A stretch of DNA of 64,000 nucleotides from Brevundimonas sp. SGAir0440. GTDB taxonomy: Bacteria > Pseudomonadota > Alphaproteobacteria > Caulobacterales > Caulobacteraceae. The position numbers were made by a program, and so were the translations under genes. Shown here piece by piece: positions 33,486 through 42,905 of the stretch. Position 1 is the stretch's first letter. Each line of letters begins with the position of its first letter. The stretch covers positions 1,364,001-1,428,000 of the forward strand of contig NZ_CP039435.1 of assembly GCF_005484585.1 (NCBI RefSeq), written 5' to 3'. The notes beneath the pieces were generated by a model. That model had not been told where the DNA came from, ran no database searches, and saw only the letters and a program-made list of their open reading frames with translations.

Positions 33486-34409
33486 TCAGATTTGCTCGGC
33501 GACCACTTCGTCGGGATCCAGCGCATAGACCGTGGCGCAGTACTCGCAGGTGACGCGGATCTTGCCGTCGTCCTCCAGCATCTCGGCGCGCTCGGCCGGA
33601 TCGAACGAGGCCAGGACCGAGGTGATCCGTTCGCGCGAGCAACGGCAGACGGCCGTCAGTTCTCGCGCGCCCTCCAGCCGCACCCCGTCCTCGTGGAACA
33701 GGCGGAACAGCAGCGTCTCGGGCGAGATGGTCGGGTCGACCAGTTCGTCGTCGGCCAGGGTGCCGAACAGGGCGCGGGTGCGGTCCCAGACCTCCTCGGT
33801 CGATCCGCGCGTCTCGTCGCCGGCGATGATCTGGATCATCGCCCCGCCGGCCCGCCATTGCGAACCGGCCTCGGTCTCGACCGCACCGACCGCCAGGCGC
33901 ACCTTGGTCGGCACCTGTTCGGACTGCTGGAAATAGTGTTCGGCCGCCAGCGACAGGCTTTCGCCCTCGATGGGGGTGATGCCCTGGGTCCTTTCGAAAT
34001 CCGGGCCGCGATCCAGCGTCATGACGAACACGCCCTGGCCCAGCAGGGACCGGGCGCCCGGCCGGGCGAAGCCCTTGGACGCCTCGGCCACCTCGGCCTC
34101 GTCATAACGACAGTAGCCGCGCAGGGCGCCGTCGGTGCCATAGTCGGCGACGACATACCGCACGGGGCCGTCGCCCTGGGCCTGGACCAGCAGCCGTCCC
34201 TCGAACTTCAGGCTGGAGCCGATCAGGGCCGCCAGGGCGCAGGCTTCGCCCAGCAGGGCGGCGACCGGCTCGGGATAGGCGTGGGCGGCCAGGATCTTGT
34301 CGATGGTCGCGCCCAGGCGAACCAGGCGACCGCGCACGGGCCAGCCTTCGATCTGGAAGGCGGCGGCCAGATCGTCGGAAACGGGAATGTTGGGCGCGTG
34401 ATCGGTCAC
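33486..34409 (-). CDS. hslO: Redox-regulated chaperone Hsp33
   Basis: 307 residues from GTG 34409 (MTDHAPNIPVSDDLAAAFQI). The substrate-binding domain includes GRLLVQAQGDGPVRYVVADY and GRGVFVMTLD-like QGVFVMTLDRG. The C-terminal zinc/redox switch is CRC followed about 30 residues later by CEYC, the four Cys that release zinc and form disulfides under oxidation. The holdase protects unfolded proteins from oxidative aggregation. The protein is transcribed towards phoB and away from the divergent gene at 34598. Confidence 0.96.
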   Translation of the reverse strand: MTDHAPNIPVSDDLAAAFQIEGWPVRGRLVRLGATIDKILAAHAYPEPVAALLGEACALAALIGSSLKFEGRLLVQAQGDGPVRYVVADYGTDGALRGYCRYDEAEVAEASKGFARPGARSLLGQGVFVMTLDRGPDFERTQGITPIEGESLSLAAEHYFQQSEQVPTKVRLAVGAVETEAGSQWRAGGAMIQIIAGDETRGSTEEVWDRTRALFGTLADDELVDPTISPETLLFRLFHEDGVRLEGARELTAVCRCSRERITSVLASFDPAERAEMLEDDGKIRVTCEYCATVYALDPDEVVAEQI

Positions 34410-34597
34410 GGCGAGGTCCTTTGGGGCGTCATTTCGGGATCGCGGCTATGTAGGCGCCCGTAAGCGACTTGATAAGGGGGCTAATCCGCCGGGTCTTGGG
34501 GGAGGGCGACGGAACCGATTTCGGCGCGGATCGCTCTTTTGGCTCAAGCGGAGCCGTCGCTCCGTTCACGACGCCAATAACTGAAGAGGTTCCGCCG

Positions 34598-35137
34598 ATG
34601 ATCCGCGACATCGATCCGATCGAAGAGATTCGCAAACACCCCGGCATCACCGCCGGCAGCCTCCTCGCGGTCGCCCTCGGCGCGGTCGCCGTCGTCTATC
34701 TGACGCAACGCAGCGGTCCTACCCGTTACCAGCGCATCAAGTCGCGCATCGACCCGCGCGGCTGGGTCAATACGTCCGAACTGCGAGACCGTTTCCACGA
34801 TGCCGTCGACGCCTTCCGCCACCGCGCCGAGGATGTCGGTGAACGCGCCAGCTCCTTTTCGCGCGACGCCCGCCACCGTGCGGCCGACGCCGCCTATGAC
34901 GTGCGCGACCGCGCCGACGATTGGATCCGTTCGGCCCGCAAAGACGGCAAGAAGGCGTTGAAGAAGCATGGCAAAACGGCGCGCCGCTATGCTGACGACG
35001 CCGGTCAATATGCGCGTGATCACGCCCGCGAAGGCGGCGCGCTGCTGGCAGTGGCGACCATCGCCGCAGCCGTCGGCGCGGCGGTGCTCGAAAGCCGTCG
35101 TCCCGACAGCCACGTGCGTCGCATCGCGCGCTTCTGA
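34598..35137 (+). CDS. Hypothetical membrane-anchored helical protein
   Basis: 179 residues from ATG 34598, chosen because GAAGAGG lies upstream; a longer frame from 34469 has no ribosome-binding site. One membrane helix near the N-terminus (GITAGSLLAVALGAVAVVYL) is followed by ~100 residues of charged heptad-like helix (FRHRAEDVGERASSFSRDAR, YDVRDRADDWIRSARKDGKK) and a second hydrophobic helix (EGGALLAVATIAAAVGAAVL) with a basic end. The layout resembles YtxH/ElaB-like stress and membrane-anchor proteins, but I cannot name a family. Confidence 0.65.
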   Translation: MIRDIDPIEEIRKHPGITAGSLLAVALGAVAVVYLTQRSGPTRYQRIKSRIDPRGWVNTSELRDRFHDAVDAFRHRAEDVGERASSFSRDARHRAADAAYDVRDRADDWIRSARKDGKKALKKHGKTARRYADDAGQYARDHAREGGALLAVATIAAAVGAAVLESRRPDSHVRRIARF

Positions 35138-35146
35138 CATTTTCGT

Positions 35147-35187
35147 GCCGCCCGCCCGGTGAAAACCGCGGCGGGCGGCAAACTTTT
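35147..35187 (+). terminator. Rho-independent terminator before the serB-serA fusion gene
   Basis: GCCGCCCGCC (35147-35156) pairs with GGCGGGCGGC (35170-35179); inside, CGGT-GAAA-ACCG closes with a GNRA tetraloop and one bulged C. A short CTTTT follows. It ends the upstream hypothetical gene. Confidence 0.65.
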
Positions 35188-35258
35188 AGCGCATCTGCCC
35201 ACAGTGAGCAGCATCGCCCGGCTTTGCCGCAGGCGCGAAGGCCGCTAAGACGCCGCCC

Positions 35259-37151
35259 ATGAGCGCGCGCCCCACACTGATCTTCGACTTCGATTCGACC
35301 CTGGTCGATTTCGAGACCCTGGAAGCCTTGGCCGACATCGCCCTTACGGATGCGCCGGGCGCATCCGAAGTGCGCGCTCAGATCGCCGCGCTGACGGATC
35401 AGGCCATGGCCGGAGAGATCGAATTCGGCGAGGCTTTGCGCCGTCGGCTGACGCTGTTGCCGCTGACCCGCGCCCATGTCGCCGCCCTGGCCCAGAGCGC
35501 TTCGGACCACCTGACCGCGTCGGTGCGGCGCAACCTGAATTTCTTTCAGCAAAACAAGGGCAAGGTCGTCATCCTCTCCGGCGGCTTCCGCGAGGTGATT
35601 GCGCCCGTCGCCGAAGAGCTGGGCGTCTCTCCCGATCGCGTGTTGTGCAACGATCTGATCTATGACGCCGACGACCGCGTGGTCGGCGTGGACGACGCCA
35701 ACCCGCTGTCGCACGCCAATGGCAAGCCGACCGCCATTCACGGCCTGAACCTGTCGGGCCGCGTCGTCATGGTGGGCGATGGCTGGAACGACGCCGAGGT
35801 CAAGATCGCGGGCGCCGCTGACGCCTTCTACGCCTTCACCGAGGTCGTGCGCCGCGCGCCGGTGGTCCAGGTCGCCGACGCCGAGGCCGCGTCGCTCGAC
35901 GAGGTGCTGCATGCCGAAGGGCTGGTCGGTCGCTGGTCCTTCCCGCGCAGCCGCATGAAGATGCTGCTCCTGGAAAACATCCACCCCGCCGCCGTCGAGC
36001 GGCTGGAAGAGGCGGGCTATTCGGTCGAAACCCAGAAGGGCGCGCTGGACGAGGACGATCTGATCGCCGCCATCAAGGGCGTCCATGTCCTGGGCATCCG
36101 CTCCAAGACCACGGTCAGCCGCCGCGTGCTGGAACAGGCCGATCGGCTGATGGCCGTCGCCGCCTTCTGCATCGGCACCAACCAGATCGACCTGGACGCG
36201 GCCTCGGATCACGGCGTGGCGGTGTTCAACGCCCCCTATTCGAACACCCGCTCGGTGGTCGAACTGGCCATCGGCCTGATGATCGTTCTGATGCGCGACG
36301 TGGCGGACAAGTCCGCCGCCATGCATGTCGGCAAGTGGAACAAGTCCGCCACCGGCTCAAAGGAGCTGCGTGGCAAGACCCTGGGCATCGTCGGCTACGG
36401 CGCGATCGGCAGCCAGCTGTCGGTGTTGGCTGAAAACCTGGGCATGCGGGTGCTGTTCTACGACCTGTCAGAGCGCCTGGCCCTGGGCAATGCGCGCCGC
36501 ATGCGCTCGCTGGACGCACTGCTGGCCGAAAGCGACGTGGTCACCCTGCATGTCGATGGCCGCAAGGAGAACGCTGACATCTTCGGTGCGGCCCAGTTCG
36601 GCCGGATGAAGGAAGGCGCGTTGTTCCTGAACCTGGCGCGGGGCCATGTGGTCGATGTCGGCGCCCTGTCCCAGGCGATCGGCTCGGGCCGGGTCGCCGG
36701 CGCCGCCGTCGATGTCTTCCCCGAAGAGCCGCGCACCAACGCCGACCCCTTCGAGAGCCCGCTTCAGGGCCTGCCCAACATGATCCTGACGCCGCACATC
36801 GGCGGCTCGACCGAAGAGGCGCAGGAGGCCATCGCCGAGTTCGCGGCTGAACGTCTGCTGGGCTATCTGAACCGGGGCGACACGACCTTCAGCGTCAACC
36901 TGCCTAACGTCCAACTCTCAGAGGTTTCGGGCGCGCACCGCATCCTGCACATCCACAGGAACCAGCCGGGCGTGCTGGCCGAACTGAACCGCGCCCTGGC
37001 GTCGGCGGGCCTGAACATCCTGGGTCAGCACCTGAAAACGGACGAGCGCACGGGCTATGTCATCACCGACGTGGACCGCGATTACGACCCGGAGGCCCTG
37101 CGTGAACTCAAGACGGTGCCGGGCACGCTGAAGTTCCGCACGTTGCAGTGA
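35259..37151 (+). CDS. serA: Fused phosphoserine phosphatase-like (HAD) and D-3-phosphoglycerate dehydrogenase
   Basis: 630 residues from ATG 35259. Residues 1-~215 are a SerB-like HAD-IB phosphatase: FDFDSTLVDFETLEALADIA (nucleophile motif), VILSGGF, and GDGWNDAEV with the motif-4 Asp. Residues ~225-630 are an E. coli-type SerA: Rossmann GKTLGIVGYGAIGSQLS, LNLARGHVVDV (catalytic Arg), PHIGGSTEEAQE (catalytic His) and a C-terminal ACT domain (HRILHIHRNQPGVLAELNRA) for serine feedback. It would thus carry steps one and three of serine synthesis. The frame is continuous, with no frameshift. The phosphatase domain is seen but its activity is inferred. Confidence 0.9.
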   Translation: MSARPTLIFDFDSTLVDFETLEALADIALTDAPGASEVRAQIAALTDQAMAGEIEFGEALRRRLTLLPLTRAHVAALAQSASDHLTASVRRNLNFFQQNKGKVVILSGGFREVIAPVAEELGVSPDRVLCNDLIYDADDRVVGVDDANPLSHANGKPTAIHGLNLSGRVVMVGDGWNDAEVKIAGAADAFYAFTEVVRRAPVVQVADAEAASLDEVLHAEGLVGRWSFPRSRMKMLLLENIHPAAVERLEEAGYSVETQKGALDEDDLIAAIKGVHVLGIRSKTTVSRRVLEQADRLMAVAAFCIGTNQIDLDAASDHGVAVFNAPYSNTRSVVELAIGLMIVLMRDVADKSAAMHVGKWNKSATGSKELRGKTLGIVGYGAIGSQLSVLAENLGMRVLFYDLSERLALGNARRMRSLDALLAESDVVTLHVDGRKENADIFGAAQFGRMKEGALFLNLARGHVVDVGALSQAIGSGRVAGAAVDVFPEEPRTNADPFESPLQGLPNMILTPHIGGSTEEAQEAIAEFAAERLLGYLNRGDTTFSVNLPNVQLSEVSGAHRILHIHRNQPGVLAELNRALASAGLNILGQHLKTDERTGYVITDVDRDYDPEALRELKTVPGTLKFRTLQ

Positions 37152-37265
37152 TACGTCGCTCATAAATATCTTCTCAAAGCTGACCTCGCGGCATCTTGCG
37201 CTTGGCGTGAACTGGCGCATCCTCACGTCGAACGGCCGCGCAACGACGGCTGCGGGAGGATATTC

Positions 37266-39068
37266 ATGTCACGCTTCATCACCGGCGGCGCCGTCGCCGC
37301 CTTGGCGCTCGCCGCCTGCGCCTTTGCCGGCTCAGCCTCGGCCCAGACCTACAACCGTCTCGTCGTCTTCGGTGACAGCCTCAGCGACAACGGCAACCTG
37401 TTTCTGATCTCGGGAGGGACCCAGCCGCCGTCGCCGCCCTATGCGCGCCGCTTCTCGAACGGTCCGACCTTCGTTGAACTGCTGGGCTTCAACGCCGCCA
37501 ACTTCAACGGCTCGGTCACGGGCAGCATCAACTACGCCTTCGGCGGCTCGCGCACCGACGCTTCGGCCGGCGTGCCGTTCGGCATGCTGAACCAGCTGTC
37601 GCGCTACACCGCTGCGGGCGGCCGCTTCAGCTCGACCGATCTGGTCAGCGTCCTGGGCGGCGCAAACGACATCTTCCAAGGCCTGCCCGCCGCCGGCCTC
37701 ACCACCAATCCGGTCGCCGCCATCACCCCGGTCGCCACGACCGCCGCCACTAACGTCAACACGCTGGTCAGCACCGTGGCGGGCGCCGGCGCCGGGACCA
37801 TCCTGGTCACCAACCTTCCCAAGCTCAGCCTGACACCTCTCTTCCGCGGCCAGATGGCGGCGCCGCTGGCCGACTATGCGGTGACCACCTTCAACACGGC
37901 GCTACAGGCCAATCTGACCGCCACCGCCGCCGCGCGTCCAGGCAGCAACATCATCATGATGGACCTGTTCAAAGTCAGCGACACGCTGGCCGCCAATCCA
38001 GGGCTGTTCGGCATCACCAATATCACTGACAAGTGCTTCAACGGGGTTACGGTTTGCGCGAACCCAGACAGCTATTTCTACTTTGACGATGTCCACCCGA
38101 CCGCAGCGGGCCACCGGATCATCGCCCAACTCGCGACCGACTACCTCTACTATGGCGACATCGGCGCCCAATCGACCCTGCAGGGCGAGACGGCTTATCG
38201 TCACCGCGAGGATGCTTTGGACGCCGCGGGCGAGGCCCTGTCGGGGCGCCAGCCGTGGGAGGCCGGCGTGTCCGTCACCACCTCGGCCCTGATCGACAGC
38301 GTCGACACCGACGCGCGCGGCTCGGTCACCAGCTCGTCCAGCGACGGCTGGGGCGCCCGTATTGCGCTTGAGGCCGGCCCCTCGGCCAACTGGCGCTTCG
38401 GTCTGGCCGGCACGGCGCGCAACACCGACGTCGAAAGCCAGGCGCTGCAGTTCAACGTCGAAAGCTTCGGCCTGGACGTCTATGGCGGCTGGCGCTCGGG
38501 CGACGTCTTCGTCAACGCCGCCGTCGGCGTGGCGCGCGACAACATCGACGACATCGAACGCACGACCAGCCTCGCGCCGATCGTCCACACCGCCGAAACC
38601 CGCGCGCTCAGCAGCGGCGCGCGTCTGCAAGGCGGCATGTGGTTCGACATGGGCGGCGTCGCCCTGTCGCCCCGTGCGGCCCTGGCCTATGTGTCCAGCG
38701 ACGTGGACGGCTATTACGAACAGGGCGTTGGCGCCCAGTATCAGTACGGCGATCGCACGGTGAAGGCTCTGGCCGGCGAGGTCGCACTGCGCGCCGAGGC
38801 TGAAATGGGCGGGTTCGGCCTGTTCGCCGAAGGCGGCTACCGCGACGCTTTGGACGACAGCTCCGATCCGCTGCGCGTCGGCCTCTACAACAACCCGGCG
38901 CAGGTGCTGTCGCGCGAGATCGACGATCCGTTCGGCGGCCAGTTCCTAGCCTCGGCTGGCGTCGAGGGTTCGCTCGGCCCGGTCAAGGTGACGGTCGGCT
39001 ATCGCGGCCGCTTCGGCGACCACGCCGACAGCCACATGGGCGGCATTCAGCTGAAACTGCCGCTTTAA
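37266..39068 (+). CDS. GDSL-family esterase autotransporter
   Basis: 600 residues from ATG 37266. A Sec signal ends near ASAQT. The GDSL passenger (residues ~30-300) has VVFGDSLSDNGNL with the nucleophile Ser, the GGSRTDA Gly block, VLGGANDIF with Asn, and the DDVHPTAAGH catalytic Asp-His pair. Residues ~320-600 are a 12-strand autotransporter barrel. This is the EstA type V secretion layout, leaving the esterase on the cell surface. The barrel ends in QLKLPL, not the usual terminal Phe. Confidence 0.93.
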   Translation: MSRFITGGAVAALALAACAFAGSASAQTYNRLVVFGDSLSDNGNLFLISGGTQPPSPPYARRFSNGPTFVELLGFNAANFNGSVTGSINYAFGGSRTDASAGVPFGMLNQLSRYTAAGGRFSSTDLVSVLGGANDIFQGLPAAGLTTNPVAAITPVATTAATNVNTLVSTVAGAGAGTILVTNLPKLSLTPLFRGQMAAPLADYAVTTFNTALQANLTATAAARPGSNIIMMDLFKVSDTLAANPGLFGITNITDKCFNGVTVCANPDSYFYFDDVHPTAAGHRIIAQLATDYLYYGDIGAQSTLQGETAYRHREDALDAAGEALSGRQPWEAGVSVTTSALIDSVDTDARGSVTSSSSDGWGARIALEAGPSANWRFGLAGTARNTDVESQALQFNVESFGLDVYGGWRSGDVFVNAAVGVARDNIDDIERTTSLAPIVHTAETRALSSGARLQGGMWFDMGGVALSPRAALAYVSSDVDGYYEQGVGAQYQYGDRTVKALAGEVALRAEAEMGGFGLFAEGGYRDALDDSSDPLRVGLYNNPAQVLSREIDDPFGGQFLASAGVEGSLGPVKVTVGYRGRFGDHADSHMGGIQLKLPL

Positions 39069-39090
39069 GCGGCAGGGGCGGGAAGGGGCC

Positions 39091-39732
39091 TCAGCGCCCC
39101 TTCTTCCTCACCCACATGGCGGCGTCGGCCTCGGTCAGCCAGACCTCGGCGTCGGTATGGCCGTCCCAGGCGCGCACCCCGAACGAGCCGCCCAGTTCGG
39201 TCTTCTGGCCGTCCCAGACAAAGCCCTCGGTCTTCAGCGCCTCGGCCAGCTGACGCGCCTTGGCCCGGCCCTCTTCATAGCCCGCGTGCAACATCAGCAG
39301 GGCGAACTCGTCCCCGCCCAGCCGCCCCACCGCATCCGACTCGCGCAGATTGGCCAGGAATAGCTTCGCCACCGCGACCAAGGCCGCATCGCCGGCCGCA
39401 TGGCCCAGGCTGTCGTTGACGCTCTTGAACCCGTCCATGTCCAGATACAGCAGCACCGCCGGCACCCCGTGCCGCTGGCAATAGGCCATGGTCCGCTGCA
39501 TCGCTGTGATGAAACCGCGCCGGTTCAGGGCGGGGGTCAGCACATCGTGGTCGGCGGCGGCCTCGGCGGCGGCGGCGCGCGTCTTCCACGCTTCCAGCTC
39601 GACGCGCAGGCGCGCGATCTCGGCGGTCAGGTCGTGTTCGGCCACGTCGGTCACGGCGCAGGGATGGCTCCGAAGGCGCGACTCAGTCTGCGTCGCGCGG
39701 TCGAACGATGGTAGAGCGTGATCCGCCGACAT
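39091..39732 (-). CDS. GGDEF-domain diguanylate cyclase
   Basis: 213 residues from ATG 39732. A short N-terminal coiled coil (LTAEIARLRVELEAWKTRAA) leads to one GGDEF domain from residue ~62: DHDVLTPALNRRGF, YLDMDGFKSVNDSLGH and the intact active site RLGGDEFALL. An RxxD inhibitory site (RESD) sits five residues before GGDEF, so product feedback is likely. There is no sensor or membrane segment, so the protein is cytosolic. It makes cyclic di-GMP, but its input is unknown. It is divergent from purE. Confidence 0.92.
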   Translation of the reverse strand: MSADHALPSFDRATQTESRLRSHPCAVTDVAEHDLTAEIARLRVELEAWKTRAAAAEAAADHDVLTPALNRRGFITAMQRTMAYCQRHGVPAVLLYLDMDGFKSVNDSLGHAAGDAALVAVAKLFLANLRESDAVGRLGGDEFALLMLHAGYEEGRAKARQLAEALKTEGFVWDGQKTELGGSFGVRAWDGHTDAEVWLTEADAAMWVRKKGR

Positions 39733-39837
39733 TGAAGGCCGACATTACGGGCCGACCCGGCTGAAATCACGGTGTTGCGGTTGCGGGCGTCACCCGCGTG
39801 CTGTAACCGGCGCCTTTCCGCGAGGGGCCTTGCAGAC

Positions 39838-40329
39838 ATGGCGACTTCCCAAACCCCGGTGGCGATCATCATGGGCAGCCGGTCCGACTGGCCGACCATG
39901 AAGCTGGCGGCCGATCGCCTGGATCAACTGGGCGTCGCCTGGGACGCCAAGGTCGTCAGCGCCCACCGCACGCCCCAACGCCTGGTCGAGTTCGCCACGG
40001 GCGCCAAGGCCGCCGGATACAAGGTCATCATCGCCGGGGCCGGGGGCGCCGCCCATCTGCCCGGCATGGCCGCCTCTATGACCGAACTGCCGGTGTTGGG
40101 CGTGCCGGTCCAGTCCAAGGCGCTGAAGGGCATGGATAGCCTGCTGTCGATCGTGCAGATGCCGGCCGGCGTTCCGGTCGCCACCCTGGCCATCGGCGAG
40201 GCAGGCGCCGCCAACGCCGGCATCCTGGCCGCCCAGATCCTGGCCCTGTCGGACGAAGAACTGGCCGGACGCCTGGCCGCCTTCCGCGCCGCCCAGACCG
40301 AATCCGTCGCAGAAACCGTCGAGGACTAA
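39838..40329 (+). CDS. purE: N5-carboxyaminoimidazole ribonucleotide mutase
   Basis: 163 residues from ATG 39838 ([20 protein letters not shown]). Family motifs [26 protein letters not shown] with the catalytic His, and [14 protein letters not shown] are intact. The enzyme converts N5-CAIR to CAIR in purine synthesis after PurK. purK begins on the base after the purE stop, so the two are co-translated. Confidence 0.97.
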   Translation: MATSQTPVAIIMGSRSDWPTMKLAADRLDQLGVAWDAKVVSAHRTPQRLVEFATGAKAAGYKVIIAGAGGAAHLPGMAASMTELPVLGVPVQSKALKGMDSLLSIVQMPAGVPVATLAIGEAGAANAGILAAQILALSDEELAGRLAAFRAAQTESVAETVED

Positions 40330-41412
<1,083 letters not shown>

Positions 41413-41592
41413 TCAGCCGACCTTGGTCGCGTCACACCGCACGACATTAAACGCGCCGTTGGGAATCGGCTTGCTCTCAACCCAGCAGACCTTCGGTTTC
41501 ATTTGTGACGGCGGCTCTTGGTAAGAAAGTGCGCTCAAAAGCGCCGACCCGGCCAAAACGCCTAAGCCACTCAAGACGATAGTCTTTTGCAT
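41413..41592 (-). CDS. Hypothetical 59-residue secreted or anchored protein
   Basis: 59 residues from ATG 41592 with GGGGAG upstream. A hydrophobic N-terminus (MQKTIVLSGLGVLAGSALLS) could be a signal or anchor. The remainder has two Cys (VCWVESKPIP and NVVRCDATKVG), which may form a disulfide. The family is not recognised. It lies between purK and the coq9 gene and shares codon use with its neighbours. Confidence 0.5.
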   Translation of the reverse strand: MQKTIVLSGLGVLAGSALLSALSYQEPPSQMKPKVCWVESKPIPNGAFNVVRCDATKVG

Positions 41593-41660
41593 CCTACACT
41601 CCCCGTTGGAGTGAAGGGGGCGCATGGGTTGCGCTTTTCGGCAACCTTGACGCGTTCGCC

Positions 41661-42308
41661 TTACACCCTCGCTCCATACCGCATGCGGCTCAACGCATCG
41701 CTGACCTTTCGGAACGGCGCGTCGAAATCCTTGCCCGCCTTCCATTTCTCGAAGGCCATGACGTTTTCGATCCGACGGGCGACGAAGGCCTCGGCCTTTT
41801 CGTGGCCGTCGAACCAGCGCATGGTCAGGGCGGGAATCAGGATGCCGGACAGGATCGTCCGCTTCGAATAGTGATTCCAGTCGGTCGCCTCGTCCCCGGC
41901 CCAGCGCCACAGATGATCCGCGCTCTCCCAGGCCAGTTTCAGCCCCAGGTCGGCGTTGACGGGCAGGGCGAGGAAGGCGGCGCAGCGACGCGTGGCCTCC
42001 AGGTCGGCGGCGCCGGCCTCCATCCGCTCGGACACGGCGCGCGCGACTCGCTCACGAATCTTCAGCGACTTGGCGTCGATTTCACCCAGAGCCGCCAGCG
42101 CTCGCGCATCATGGCGGCGCGACAGCAGGGCCGCCAGATCGCGCGCGCCGTTGGGCAGGAGCAGTTCCTCATCGCCCTGCGACAGGCCGCACGCCTCGCA
42201 GGCTTCGCGCACCAGACGCGCGTTCCAGCCCAGGGCGGGCGCGCGGGCGATGGCGGCGTCCAGCACGGTCTGTTCGGTCCGGTCGGCCCAGTCTGTCGTC
42301 TCGGTCAT
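41661..42308 (-). CDS. COQ9 family ubiquinone biosynthesis accessory protein
   Basis: 215 residues from ATG 42308 (MTETTDWADRTEQTVLDAAI); an ATG four codons upstream is equally possible. The TetR-like helical fold and the COQ9 landmark block (LAWESADHLWRWAGDEATDWNHYSKRT across two segments) are clear, followed by LSGILIPALTMRWFDG. In eukaryotes COQ9 binds lipids and supports COQ7; alphaproteobacteria have the ancestor form. The window also holds ubiX at 48.8 kb, but the genes are not linked. It is divergent from rpsU. Confidence 0.92.
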   Translation of the reverse strand: MTETTDWADRTEQTVLDAAIARAPALGWNARLVREACEACGLSQGDEELLLPNGARDLAALLSRRHDARALAALGEIDAKSLKIRERVARAVSERMEAGAADLEATRRCAAFLALPVNADLGLKLAWESADHLWRWAGDEATDWNHYSKRTILSGILIPALTMRWFDGHEKAEAFVARRIENVMAFEKWKAGKDFDAPFRKVSDALSRMRYGARV

Positions 42309-42496
42309 AAGGGCGATCATACGCTGGTCGTCATGGCGTTTCGAGCCTTGAAGAATGGTCGCGACGATCTGGACAGAAGGGGGCGGCTCGTGTATCAGCG
42401 CGCCTTCATCCGAGAGCCCGGCTGTCGGAAGACGATTTTATTTTGTTCGCCCGTCTCCCTCACAGGACGCGGCGGGCGGCCAAAGGAGAGTTTAAC

Positions 42497-42739
42497 CTGG
42501 TTCAGATTTTCGTTCGCGACAACAACGTCGACCAAGCGCTGAAAGCCCTGAAGAAGAAGATGCAGCGCGAGGGCAGCTTCCGTGAAATGAAGCGCCACGT
42601 GCACTTCGAGAAGCCCTCGGAAAAGCGCGCCCGTCAAAAGGCTGAAGCCATCCGTCGCGCCCGCAAGCTGGCGCGCAAGCGCATGCAGCGCGAGGGCCTG
42701 CTGCCCGCGCCGAAGCCGCGCGTTCCCGGCGGTCGTTAA
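42497..42739 (+). CDS. rpsU: Small-subunit ribosomal protein bS21, CTG start
   Basis: 80 residues. The conserved bS21 start [20 protein letters not shown] aligns with a CTG codon at 42497, preceded by AAAGGAGA at 42482-42489 with good spacing. An in-frame ATG at 42443 would add 18 residues across the ribosome-binding site and is unlikely. The basic C-terminal helix [20 protein letters not shown] is typical. bS21 helps the 30S subunit select mRNAs through the anti-Shine-Dalgarno region. A strong terminator follows. Confidence 0.92.
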   Translation: MVQIFVRDNNVDQALKALKKKMQREGSFREMKRHVHFEKPSEKRARQKAEAIRRARKLARKRMQREGLLPAPKPRVPGGR

Positions 42740-42766
42740 GACCCCGGCGAAAGCCGAAAGATTTAA

Positions 42767-42795
42767 GGCCGCTTCCTTCGGGAAGCGGCCTTTTT
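42767..42795 (+). terminator. Rho-independent terminator of rpsU
   Basis: GGCCGCTTCC (42767-42776) pairs perfectly with GGAAGCGGCC (42781-42790) around a TTCG tetraloop and is followed by TTTTT. Confidence 0.93.
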
Positions 42796-42905
42796 CTTTG
42801 CGTTCGTTTCAGCGGAGCGTGGGGCAGGGCTCTTCAAGTTTTGACGGAAGAAGCGCCGCGCCACCTCCCCATCGCGACGCGACGGGGAGGAGACAACCGT
42901 GCCGC

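Noticed and set aside
34767..36326. 519-residue minus-strand frame over the hypothetical protein and the serB-serA gene
   Set aside because: Spans two opposite-strand genes and an intergenic terminator; no domain or ribosome-binding site.
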